Below, one piece after another: positions 1-5,409 of a DNA stretch of 5,513 nucleotides. A program made the translations under genes and the position numbers. Origin of the DNA: an uncultured Brevundimonas sp. GTDB taxonomy: Bacteria; Pseudomonadota; Alphaproteobacteria; Caulobacterales; Caulobacteraceae. The notes beneath the pieces are model-generated. The model saw only the letters and a program-made list of their open reading frames with translations. It did no database searches and was not told the DNA's origin. The stretch spans positions 1-5,513 of the forward strand of contig CAMLNY010000116.1 of NCBI GenBank assembly GCA_946481405.1. Reading direction: 5' to 3'. How positions within the stretch are numbered: the first letter of the stretch is position 1; every line of letters starts with the position of its first letter.

Positions 1-468
1 GACGCTCAGGTCGTTGCGCAGATAGACATCGGCACCGACGTTGAAGAGGTCGGCAAACTCCAGCACCGGCAGACCATCTTCCTGGATCTGCATGTATTTC
101 GATCCGCTGGACGCCAGCGGCAGGCCGCGGATCGTGTAGGCGGAGTTGCCGTCGCCGGTGGACGACTCGGTGCGGATGCCCGGGATGTTGCGGATGATGT
201 CGGCCAGCGAGCGGGCGCCCAGCACCTCGATCTCGTTCTGCCTCAGGGCGCTGGTCGAGGTCGCGCTGTCCAGCCGGTCCCGGCCCCGGGCCACCCCGGT
301 CGAGAACACCGCCTCGGTGCGCGCGGGCGTCGGCGCCGGGGTCTGCGCCCGGGTCTGGATCACCTCGCCGGTATCGGCCGTCTTCTCGACTTCAGCGGCG
401 TATGCAGGGCCCCAGGCCGCTACCAGAACGACGGGCGCGAAGCCCAACAGAAACGTCTTTTTCTTCAC
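1..468 (-). CDS. TonB-dependent outer-membrane receptor, N-terminal part (runs off left edge)
   Basis: Reading the minus strand from a GTG at 468 gives 156 residues open to the window edge. Residues 1-24 form a clear Sec signal peptide: MKKK, a hydrophobic core, and a likely AYA|A cleavage after residue 24. A short linker follows with EVIQT (35-39), which resembles a TonB box, then a Pro/Thr/Ala-rich stretch. From about residue 70 the protein looks like the receptor plug: LGARSLADIIRNIPGIR (83-99), YTIRGLP (111-117) and QEDGLPV (129-135). Such receptors bind siderophores, vitamins or glycans outside the cell and import them with TonB-ExbBD energy; the substrate cannot be told from the plug. 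No in-frame ATG lies between GTG 468 and the upstream stop, so GTG is the best start, with a weak purine-rich GAGAAG a few bases before it. The gene is transcribed away from the kinase. The family is confident; the substrate is unknown. Confidence 0.93.
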   Translation of the reverse strand, partial: MKKKTFLLGFAPVVLVAAWGPAYAAEVEKTADTGEVIQTRAQTPAPTPARTEAVFSTGVARGRDRLDSATSTSALRQNEIEVLGARSLADIIRNIPGIRTESSTGDGNSAYTIRGLPLASSGSKYMQIQEDGLPVLEFADLFNVGADVYLRNDLSV

Positions 469-539
469 AGTCTTCTCGCAGGATTGACGCGGTCGATCCT
501 GCGGTTTTGGAGAAGAAGGATAATTACAGATTTACCGTG

Positions 540-545
540 ATTGTA
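540..545 (-). promoter_or_regulatory. Possible -10 element of the receptor gene (TACAAT on minus strand)
   Basis: The minus strand reads TACAAT here, one mismatch from TATAAT, about 70 bp upstream of the receptor GTG in a locally A/T-rich stretch. There is no good TTGACA-like -35 element at 16-18 bp spacing; that position is occupied by the AGTATC direct repeats. It may need an activator or may not be a promoter at all. Confidence 0.25.
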
Positions 546-578
546 GGTAGTATCACTTAAGTATCGCCGATTTCCCAA

Positions 579-608
579 GGTGATCGTCGATCACCCGTCG
601 GGGTGACC
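579..608. promoter_or_regulatory. Palindromic operator candidate with three GGTGAyC half-sites
   Basis: GGTGATCG (579-586) and CGATCACC (588-595) form a perfect 8-bp inverted repeat around a single T, the typical shape of a site for a dimeric regulator. A third half-site, GGTGACC (602-608), follows in the first orientation, and TCACCC/GGGTGA (591-596 and 601-606) makes a second overlapping inverted repeat. The cluster lies about 110 bp upstream of the receptor start and 160-190 bp upstream of the kinase start, so it could serve either gene. The cognate regulator is unknown. Confidence 0.45.
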
Positions 609-681
609 CTTCAGTGTCGCTATAGCGCTGGTGCGGGCCATCGGACGGGACCGGACCCACGACCGCCTCAGCGCCCTGGCT

Positions 682-703
682 CAAAGTCGGCTTGGCGACT
701 TTG
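682..703. repeat. 8-bp inverted repeat upstream of the kinase
   Basis: CAAAGTCG (682-689) and CGACTTTG (696-703) are perfect inverted copies with a 6-nt spacer. The sequence after it on the plus strand is GGTATGTTTTTC, so the element could be an operator, or a weak hairpin in the kinase leader with an imperfect T-run. The stem is only half G+C and the T-run does not abut it, so a strong terminator is unlikely. Confidence 0.4.
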
Positions 704-760
704 GTATGTTTTTCAGCCTCTTAAAGATCGCGAAACCTTGGTCGCCGTAGATGGGCGACG

Positions 761-766
761 AGGGGA
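761..766 (+). promoter_or_regulatory. Ribosome binding site that decides the kinase start (AGGGGA)
   Basis: AGGGGA sits just before the ATG at 768. It supports this start over the in-frame GTG at 603, whose additional 55 residues are Arg/Pro-rich, contain no signal or domain, and would precede the first membrane segment without purpose. The spacing is short. Confidence 0.55.
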
Positions 767-767
767 A

Positions 768-1790
768 ATGTCCAGACAGTCCGCCATTACGCGTGCGCAG
801 CTCGTGCGCATCCTGTTTTACGGCGTTATGGCCGTAGCGCTCGTGGTGCTGACCGTCGGCGGCCTGATCGCCTATGCCGCCCACGTCGTGGACGCCCAGC
901 ACGTAAAGACCCAGCGCGATCTGACGGAACTCCGGATCGAACAAAGGCTGGCGAGTCTTCGCGAGGATCTGTTGTCCGCGACTGTCTGGAACGAAGCTTT
1001 CGATCGCACCGTGGCGGAGGACCCCGAGTGGATGCAGATCAACTACGGCGACTACTACGCGGACTACATGGGCCACGACGTCACCGTCGTTTACGATCCT
1101 GATGGCCTTCCCGTCTTTGCGTCGCGAAACAGCGAATCAGTCGCTCCGTCGGCTGAGCGCGACCTTGTCGCCGCGGTCCGCCCGCTCGTCGAGGACGTAC
1201 GGCGTCAGGCCGTGCGGAAAGCCCCCGGCGGCCGGCGCACTCATTTCGGACTGGAGGTGGTCAGCACCGTCGAGGCCACGGTCATGGTGGGCGGCCAGCC
1301 CTACTTTGTGACAGCCTCGACCGTGGTCCCGGAAGACGCCGAGCACGATGTGGCGGGAACCCTGGAGCCGATCGTCGTATCCGGCGTCGCCGTCTCAAGC
1401 TTCATGGCCACACTCGAAAAGGAGTTGCAGCTCGGCGCTCCCCGGCTCTTGCCGGCGGATGCCGCCCCCCGCCCCGGCCAGATCACCCTCGCGGACTCAT
1501 CCGGCCGAGCGCTGGCGGTCGTCGCCTGGACGGCGGATCGCCCGGGTCTGCATCTTCTGATGGGAGCCATCCCCGCGCTGGCGGCAATGATCGTCCTGCT
1601 TTTTTGCGCCCTCGGGTTCGCCGGCGTCCGCGTTTACCGCCTGGTCCGCGACCTGGCCCGTAATGAGGACGCCCTCGACCGGTCCCTCGCCGAGGCGGAA
1701 GCGGCCAACGCAGCGAAATCGCAGTTCCTGGCCAACATGAGCCATGATCATCGCGATGTCCGAACTGCTGCTGGCCGCCCAGTCCGATGA
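768..1790 (+). CDS. Sensor fragment of the hybrid kinase (TM-CHASE4-TM)
   Basis: From ATG 768 the frame gives 340 residues. TM1 spans about residues 15-38. The periplasmic part (about 40-262) carries the CHASE4 signature: ATVWNEAFDRTV (71-82), then a WMQINYGDYY segment (88-97) and VVYDPDGLPVFAS (107-119). CHASE4 is an extracytoplasmic small-ligand sensor found on kinases and diguanylate cyclases; its ligand here is unknown. TM2 is about 264-286. A charged, Ala/Glu-rich helix (295-316) leads straight to KSQFLANMSH, whose His326 would be the phospho-acceptor. After residue 326 the reading is out of frame and ends 14 residues later at TGA 1788-1790. Made alone, this would be a membrane sensor lacking any catalytic output. 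Confidence 0.8.
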   Translation: MSRQSAITRAQLVRILFYGVMAVALVVLTVGGLIAYAAHVVDAQHVKTQRDLTELRIEQRLASLREDLLSATVWNEAFDRTVAEDPEWMQINYGDYYADYMGHDVTVVYDPDGLPVFASRNSESVAPSAERDLVAAVRPLVEDVRRQAVRKAPGGRRTHFGLEVVSTVEATVMVGGQPYFVTASTVVPEDAEHDVAGTLEPIVVSGVAVSSFMATLEKELQLGAPRLLPADAAPRPGQITLADSSGRALAVVAWTADRPGLHLLMGAIPALAAMIVLLFCALGFAGVRVYRLVRDLARNEDALDRSLAEAEAANAAKSQFLANMSHDHRDVRTAAGRPVR

Positions 1791-2838
1791 CCGCGCGCGG
1801 GATATGGCCCGCACCATCGTCGCGTCCGGCCAGACCCTGCGTCACGTCGTCAACGACGTTCTGGACATGGCGAAGATCGAGGCCGGCTCGCTCAGTTTCG
1901 AGAGCTGCGAGTTCGACCTGCACGACGTGCTGGAATCGGTCGCCGATCTCCATCGCGCGGCCTCCTCCGCCAAGGGGGTCGCGCTCCATCTCACGGTCCG
2001 GGAGAACGCGGCCGGGGTCTATCTGGGCGACAGGACCCGCGTCGCCCAGATCGTCTCCAATCTCATCGGCAACGCCGTCAAGTTCACCGCCACGGGCTCG
2101 ATCCGCGTCATGGCCCGTCTGCATCGCGAGCACGGCCTGTGCATCTCGGTGACCGACAGCGGCATCGGCTTCGATCGCGCCACAGCTGCGCGCCTGTTCC
2201 AGCGCTTCGAACAGGCGGACACCTCGATCAACCGCCGCTTCGGCGGCACGGGTCTGGGTCTGTCGATTTGCGCGGCCCTGGCTAGCCAGATGGGCGGCGG
2301 CGTCAAGGTCCGGTCTGTCCCCGGCAAGGGCTCCACATTCCTCGTCAGCCTGGGGCTTCCCAAGGTCGCCCCTCGAGAGGAGCCGACGACGTCGCTGTCG
2401 GTCGATGCAGCGCCCGCGCCGGACGGCCTGGCCGCGCTGCGGGTGCTCTATGCTGACGATCACGCCGTCAACCGGCAGGTGGTCGCCATGATCCTGGAGC
2501 CGCTAGGCGTGTCCGTCACCCTGGTGGAGGATGGAGCCGCCGCTGTACAAGCCCTTGAGGCCGGCGCATTCGATCTTGTCCTGATGGACGTCCAGATGCC
2601 CGTCATGGACGGACTGACCGCCACCCGACGCATCCGCGACCTCGAGCGTTCCAGCGGGCGACCCCGCACCCCTATCGTTTCGCTCACGGCGAACGCGATG
2701 CCCGACGATGTGAGCCGCAGTCTGGAGGCGGGTTCCGACCTTCACCTCGCCAAGCCCATCCGACCCGCAGAATTGATTTCCGCCGTCGACGCCCTCGTCT
2801 TCGGCCAACAGGCGTCCCCGGACGCCGCAGCCGCCTGA
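1744..2838 (+). CDS. Catalytic and receiver fragment of the hybrid kinase (partial HisKA, HATPase_c, REC)
   Basis: The second frame opens at ATG 1744 and gives 364 residues. The remainder of the HisKA dimerisation helices covers about 1-48. HATPase_c follows with an N-box (NLIGNAVKF, Asn110), G1 (DSGIG, 138-142), F-box (FQRFEQ, 152-157) and G2 (GGTGLGL, 167-173). A receiver domain spans about 232-352 with acidic pair Asp238/Asp239, phospho-acceptor Asp282 (LMDVQMP), Thr315 and Lys337. All ATP-binding and phosphotransfer residues are present except the H-box His, which lies in the other frame. The ATG overlaps the upstream fragment by 47 nt and has no Shine-Dalgarno sequence, so translation would depend on re-initiation and is doubtful. 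No output domain follows the receiver, so an intact protein would act by phosphorelay or by protein contact. Confidence 0.8.
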   Translation: MIIAMSELLLAAQSDDRARDMARTIVASGQTLRHVVNDVLDMAKIEAGSLSFESCEFDLHDVLESVADLHRAASSAKGVALHLTVRENAAGVYLGDRTRVAQIVSNLIGNAVKFTATGSIRVMARLHREHGLCISVTDSGIGFDRATAARLFQRFEQADTSINRRFGGTGLGLSICAALASQMGGGVKVRSVPGKGSTFLVSLGLPKVAPREEPTTSLSVDAAPAPDGLAALRVLYADDHAVNRQVVAMILEPLGVSVTLVEDGAAAVQALEAGAFDLVLMDVQMPVMDGLTATRRIRDLERSSGRPRTPIVSLTANAMPDDVSRSLEAGSDLHLAKPIRPAELISAVDALVFGQQASPDAAAA

Positions 2839-2842
2839 GACC

Positions 2843-3520
2843 ATGTTCAAAGCCCTGCTTCCCGTCATTGCCCTCATCGCCGTCGCCGCCCCTGCCCACG
2901 GCCAGTCGTCATGGACGCTCAACGGCAGCGTCGGCGCGGTCAGCGACTACCGGTTCCGCGGAGTCTCTCTCTCCGACGAGCGGCCTGCGCTTCAGGCAGG
3001 GCTGACGGCCAGCCACGCTTCCGGCTTCTACGGCGACGTCTTCGTTTCGACGATCGACGAGTACGGCATTGGAGCGGACGGTGACGGCGCCGAGGTCGAA
3101 ATCACGGGATCGCTGGGCTGGGCGGGAGAGGTCGCCGGCTTCGCGGTTGACGCCGCCGTTTCGTCCTACCGATATCCCGATGGCGACGATGTGAACTACG
3201 TCGAGATTCCGCTCGAGGTCAGTCGTGCAATCGCCGATCTGACGCTCAGCGCCGGCGTGGCCTATGCGCCGTCGCAGGAGGCTCTCGGGGACGAAGACAA
3301 CCGCTATGGGTGGCTGGGCGTCGACTATCGCCCGCTCCAGTGGCCTTTCGCGCTCGAAGCCCGGGTCGGCCATGAAGACGGAGCGTTCGCGCCCGAGGGC
3401 AAGACGGACTGGAGCCTCGGTGCCAACCGCGAGTTCGGGCCGGTGACCCTCGATCTGTCGTGGGTGGATGCTGACGAAGAAGACGGAGTCTTGGTGGCGT
3501 CGGCCTTCTGGAACTTCTGA
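2843..3520 (+). CDS. TorF-family putative porin (Gcw_chp / TIGR02001-type outer-membrane protein)
   Basis: The 225-residue product starts with a signal peptide: MFKA, a hydrophobic core, and probable cleavage after AHG at residue 20. The mature N-terminus has the family hallmark SDYRFRGVSLS (34-44) followed by RPALQAG. The rest is alternating amphipathic strands with many Asp, Gly and aromatic residues, and it ends in Phe, the usual outer-membrane beta-barrel terminus. The length is normal for the family. These proteins are predicted small outer-membrane channels, named after the porin gene in the Shewanella trimethylamine-oxide (tor) locus; substrate and role are mostly unproven. The ATG lies 4 nt after the kinase stop with no obvious ribosome binding site, so translation is probably coupled to the end of the kinase frame. 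Damage to the kinase could therefore lower porin synthesis. Family assignment is firm; transport function is inferred from the family. Confidence 0.88.
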   Translation: MFKALLPVIALIAVAAPAHGQSSWTLNGSVGAVSDYRFRGVSLSDERPALQAGLTASHASGFYGDVFVSTIDEYGIGADGDGAEVEITGSLGWAGEVAGFAVDAAVSSYRYPDGDDVNYVEIPLEVSRAIADLTLSAGVAYAPSQEALGDEDNRYGWLGVDYRPLQWPFALEARVGHEDGAFAPEGKTDWSLGANREFGPVTLDLSWVDADEEDGVLVASAFWNF

Positions 3521-3541
3521 TTGACCTGCTCGGCGTCGGCC

Positions 3542-3587
3542 GATGATCCGGCGCCTGCGATAGCCGCGCTGTTAGGCGCGGATCGTC
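3542..3587 (+). terminator. Hairpin region after the porin gene, two mutually exclusive folds
   Basis: CCGCGC (3564-3569) and GCGCGG (3576-3581) form a 6-bp all-GC stem with a 6-nt loop. Alternatively GATGATCC (3542-3549) plus GCGCC (3551-3555) pair with GGCGC (3575-3579) plus GGATCGTC (3580-3587), giving 13 pairs with one bulged G and one T-G wobble. A short T-run (3598-3601) comes too late for a classic intrinsic terminator. It probably marks the 3' end of the kinase-porin transcript, but the mechanism is uncertain. Confidence 0.4.
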
Positions 3588-3613
3588 CTCAAACCCCTTT
3601 TGATTCAACGACC

Positions 3614-3627
3614 CTCTCTAACGAGAG
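3614..3627 (+). repeat. Small inverted repeat CTCTC-TAAC-GAGAG
   Basis: A 5-bp stem with a tetraloop, followed by CCTTTAT. It lies 45 bp before the helix-turn-helix gene and after the porin, so it could be a minor termination or leader element. It is short enough to be chance. Confidence 0.25.
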
Positions 3628-3671
3628 CCTTTATCCGCGCCTTGGTATGAACCGGGCGCACACTTCCGGGC

Positions 3672-4241
3672 ATGAACCAGAGCAACCCCCGCCCGCCCCG
3701 TCTCACCCCTGACGCCTGGGCCGCCGCCCGGGAAGACTATATCGCCGGCGTCAGCGCCGCCGTCGTGGCCGAACGCCATGGCACGACCGAGCGCAGCGTC
3801 CGCCGTCGCGCCGTGGCGGAGGGCTGGCGCCGTCGTCCCCTGCCCCGCGCCACGCTTGGGGAGACTGCGCCCTGGATGCCCAGGCGACGGGCGAAGGTGG
3901 AGGAGATCGAGCGCGATCCGACGCTGGATGAAGTGGACGAGGCCGAAACGATCTCGCGCTTCGGACTGTTGTTCAGTCCGGACGCCCGCCAACTGCGGCT
4001 CTTCGCCTTCCGCCAGGCTTCCGAACATGCCGCCATGAACCAGCCTCAGCAGGCGGTCGCCTGGATGCGGCTCGTTCAGCTGGCCGAGCGCTGTGGCGGG
4101 CGGCTGGATGAGGACTCCTCCGACTTCCGCGAGATCGACTACCTCCGCGCCGCCTATCTGGAGCGGTTGCAGGAGGCCGTCGCCCGGGGTCTGGCCGAGA
4201 CAGCGGCACAGGAGGCTGCGGGGACCAAGGCCGCTCCATGA
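3672..4241 (+). CDS. Small helix-turn-helix protein, resembling a phage/GTA small terminase subunit
   Basis: The 189-residue protein has no signal peptide or membrane segment. Residues about 14-54 form a helix-turn-helix of the type found in small terminase subunits and transposase N-termini: AREDYIAGVSAAVVAERHG, then TTERSVRRRAVAEGWRRR, with a basic recognition helix. The middle (72-95) is charged, and the rest (95-180) is helical and rich in Ala, Glu and Arg, suitable for oligomerisation. Small terminases recognise DNA for packaging and hand it to the ATPase large subunit; gene-transfer agents of alphaproteobacteria have a comparable protein. The expected large terminase is not next to it: downstream is a repeat-bearing spacer and a convergent gene. 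It could equally be an unrelated chromosomal DNA-binding protein. ATG 3672 is the first start giving the whole HTH; the upstream sequence CCGGG is a poor ribosome site. DNA binding is likely; the terminase role is tentative. Confidence 0.65.
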   Translation: MNQSNPRPPRLTPDAWAAAREDYIAGVSAAVVAERHGTTERSVRRRAVAEGWRRRPLPRATLGETAPWMPRRRAKVEEIERDPTLDEVDEAETISRFGLLFSPDARQLRLFAFRQASEHAAMNQPQQAVAWMRLVQLAERCGGRLDEDSSDFREIDYLRAAYLERLQEAVARGLAETAAQEAAGTKAAP

Positions 4242-4265
4242 CCTCCCGGGAAAACAGGCTGGGGA

Positions 4266-4323
4266 TTTCGTCCGTTTCGTCCGTTTCGTCATGGTGTTTT
4301 TCGTCCGGACGAACCGGACGAAA
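4266..4323. repeat. Cluster of TTTCGTCCG repeats, tandem then inverted
   Basis: Full direct copies of TTTCGTCCG lie at 4266-4274, 4275-4283 and 4299-4307, with a partial copy TTTCGTC at 4284-4290. Inverted copies lie at 4306-4313 (CGGACGAA, one base short) and 4315-4323 (CGGACGAAA). The first copies abut exactly with a 9-bp period, and TTCGTCCGGACGAA (4300-4313) is a perfect 14-bp palindrome. The cluster sits between two convergent genes, a usual place for REP-like intergenic repeats or a bidirectional terminator. Confidence 0.75.
4299..4323. terminator. 10-bp hairpin between convergent genes, possible bidirectional terminator
   Basis: TTTCGTCCGG (4299-4308) pairs perfectly with CCGGACGAAA (4314-4323) around a 5-nt loop. 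It lies 58 bp after the helix-turn-helix stop and 7 bp beyond the TPR gene stop, so it could end both transcripts. Neither side has a proper run of T after the stem, so it may instead block readthrough or protect RNA ends. The upstream direct copies can pair with the same right arm, allowing alternative folds. Confidence 0.5.
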
Positions 4324-4329
4324 TTGTCC

Positions 4330-5409
4330 CTAAGCCAGCTTCAGCGACATCGCTCCGCCGACCCATTCGACCCGCGCTTTCTCGCGCGCCGCCTCGGCCG
4401 CCGCGTCATTCCCAAGCGCCGCCTCGGCCTCGGCCAGAACGAAATAGCTGTAGGGGTCCATCGGCCAGTCGGTCAGAAGCTCCTCGATCTTCGCCTTGGC
4501 CCCCGCCGCGTCGCCTCCGGCCAGCAGGGCGGCCGCCAGACTGCGCCGGGTCGGGTACCAGATGATGGGCGGGTCGCCGCCCTCCTCGCCCGAGCCCTGG
4601 ATCTCGGCCGCGCGGGTGAAGGCGGCGACGGCGGCCGCCGCATTGCCCTCGATCATCGCCGCCCGCCCTTCCAGCACCCGCTGGAACACCTCGACGAAGT
4701 CCTTGCGGTCCTGGACTTGAGCGCCGGTGATGGCGTCGCTCTCGCGGATGGCCTTGATGGCCTCGGCCTCGGCCCGCACGGCCGCCGCGTTTCCGGCCCG
4801 CGCCGCCGCCTCGCCCCGGCCGTAGCGCCAGCTCGCCCGCAGCAGCGGCTTCGACTCCGGCGGCTCCTGCAGCGCGGCGACCTCGGCGGCCGATCCGAAC
4901 CGCCCGTAGATCGCATAGGCGTCGTTGGCCATCAGCTGACGCCACTGGTTGTCGACCGGGATGTCCGGATAGGTCTTGAGGAAGCCCTCGGCCAGCCTCA
5001 GCCCCGCCTCCGCGCCCCCGGCCATCAGGGCCCCGCCCATGCCGAAGTGGATGTTGTGGGCGTGCAGCGGCATGCCCGTGATCCCGCCCGGCGGGGCCGC
5101 GAGCTCGTCGTACCGCTTGTCCAGCGCGACGGCCTCCACATTGGAGTTCATCGCATCCCGGTACCGCCCTACCCGGTAGAAGGTGTGCGACGGCATATGC
5201 ACCAGATGGCTGGCCGAGGGCGCCAGCCGCGCCAGCCGCTCGCCGTAGGGAATGGCCTTGTGCGGGTCGTCGGACCACTCCGTCAGATGGATGTACAGGT
5301 GGATGGTCCCCGGGTCGTCGGGCGCGCCGGCCAGCGAGGCCTCCAGGATCTCCATCGCCCGGGTGATGCCCCGGTCGGCGGCCTTGCCCTCGTTGAGCAG
5401 CCAGTCGAC
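4330..5409 (-). CDS. TPR-type protein, C-terminal part (N-terminus lost at a junction near 5409)
   Basis: The minus-strand frame ends at TAG (4330-4332). The first internal ATG is at 5355, but family-like sequence continues upstream of it (DWLLNEGKAADRGITRA) to about 5409, so 5355 is not the real start. Numbered from that ATG, conserved segments are IHLYIHLTE (18-26), HLVHMPSHTFYRVGRYRDA (50-68) and HAHNIHFGMGG (98-108). Several Ala-rich helical pairs follow, as in tetratricopeptide repeats, to residue 341. Homologues I recall are exported TPR proteins of roughly 500-600 residues whose N-terminal half holds more TPRs and a PWDYW-like motif just before this point. The His-rich HMPSH and HAHNIHF segments are invariant in that family, but no activity is established. 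Beyond 5409 the minus frame stays open yet becomes an Arg-rich antisense of a transporter gene, so the true coding sequence stops there. The function is unknown. Confidence 0.8.
   Translation of the reverse strand, partial: VDWLLNEGKAADRGITRAMEILEASLAGAPDDPGTIHLYIHLTEWSDDPHKAIPYGERLARLAPSASHLVHMPSHTFYRVGRYRDAMNSNVEAVALDKRYDELAAPPGGITGMPLHAHNIHFGMGGALMAGGAEAGLRLAEGFLKTYPDIPVDNQWRQLMANDAYAIYGRFGSAAEVAALQEPPESKPLLRASWRYGRGEAAARAGNAAAVRAEAEAIKAIRESDAITGAQVQDRKDFVEVFQRVLEGRAAMIEGNAAAAVAAFTRAAEIQGSGEEGGDPPIIWYPTRRSLAAALLAGGDAAGAKAKIEELLTDWPMDPYSYFVLAEAEAALGNDAAAEAAREKARVEWVGGAMSLKLA

Larger units (their letters stand above)
469..767. promoter_or_regulatory. Divergent intergenic region between receptor and kinase
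   Basis: This stretch of about 300 bp separates two divergently transcribed genes and carries no credible gene. It holds a direct repeat AGTATC (549-554 and 560-565) around the palindrome ACTTAAGT (555-562), a 17-bp palindrome (579-595) with a third half-site to 608, and an 8-bp inverted repeat at 682-703. The part at 469-560 is noticeably richer in A and T than the flanking genes, as expected of the receptor promoter and leader. No clear promoter for the kinase could be picked out on the plus strand. Confidence 0.6.
768..2838 (+). pseudogene. CHASE4 hybrid sensor histidine kinase, broken by a deletion at the H-box
   Basis: Read across the break this is one hybrid kinase of about 700 residues: cytoplasmic start, TM1, periplasmic CHASE4 domain, TM2, short helical linker without a HAMP domain, HisKA, HATPase_c, and a C-terminal receiver. 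At 1743-1752 the H-box reads NMSH followed by IAMSELL, whereas HisKA proteins normally have NMSHE(L/I)RTPLNG(I/V) before that IAMSELL-type segment. The residues ELRTPLNG are absent in every frame. The loss fits a deletion of 23 nt (or 23 plus a multiple of 3), which also matches the observed frame change from position 0 to position 1 modulo 3. The break therefore removes catalytic sequence and cannot be repaired by ribosomal slippage. Both halves otherwise look well preserved, which suggests a very recent mutation or a sequencing or assembly error. With the porin gene 4 nt downstream, it forms an operon. Confidence 0.85.

Noticed and set aside
146..487. Plus-strand open frame over the receptor N-terminus
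   Set aside because: It is the antisense of a clear signal peptide and plug domain on the minus strand; the product has Ser/Arg-rich shadow composition.
691..710. Sigma-54 type promoter near TTGGCGACTTTGG
   Set aside because: The GG and GC dinucleotides do not have the required 10-bp spacing, and no enhancer-binding regulator is nearby.
603..767. N-terminal extension of the kinase from GTG 603 (55 extra residues)
   Set aside because: The added residues are Arg/Pro-rich with no domain or signal, and a purine-rich ribosome site lies directly before ATG 768. The extension would also cover the inverted repeat at 682-703.
1737..1790. Programmed ribosomal frameshift joining the two kinase frames
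   Set aside because: There is no slippery heptamer, and the conserved ELRTPLNG codons are absent from the DNA in every frame, so slippage could not restore the H-box.
1483..2463. Long minus-strand open frame of 326 codons opposite the kinase
   Set aside because: It is antisense to conserved HATPase motifs, its product is Arg/Gly/Asp-rich with no domain, and such frames are common opposite high-GC genes.
3521..3712. Small plus-strand frame of 63 codons after the porin
   Set aside because: It has no ribosome site, spans the hairpins at 3542-3627, overlaps the start of the HTH gene and has no recognisable feature.
3618..4292. Minus-strand open frame of 224 codons opposite the HTH gene
   Set aside because: Composition is low-complexity antisense, its start lies inside the TTTCGTCCG repeats, and the plus strand encodes a recognisable HTH protein.
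4266..4323. CRISPR array or CRISPR remnant
   Set aside because: The repeat unit is only 9 bp, copies abut without spacers, and some are inverted.
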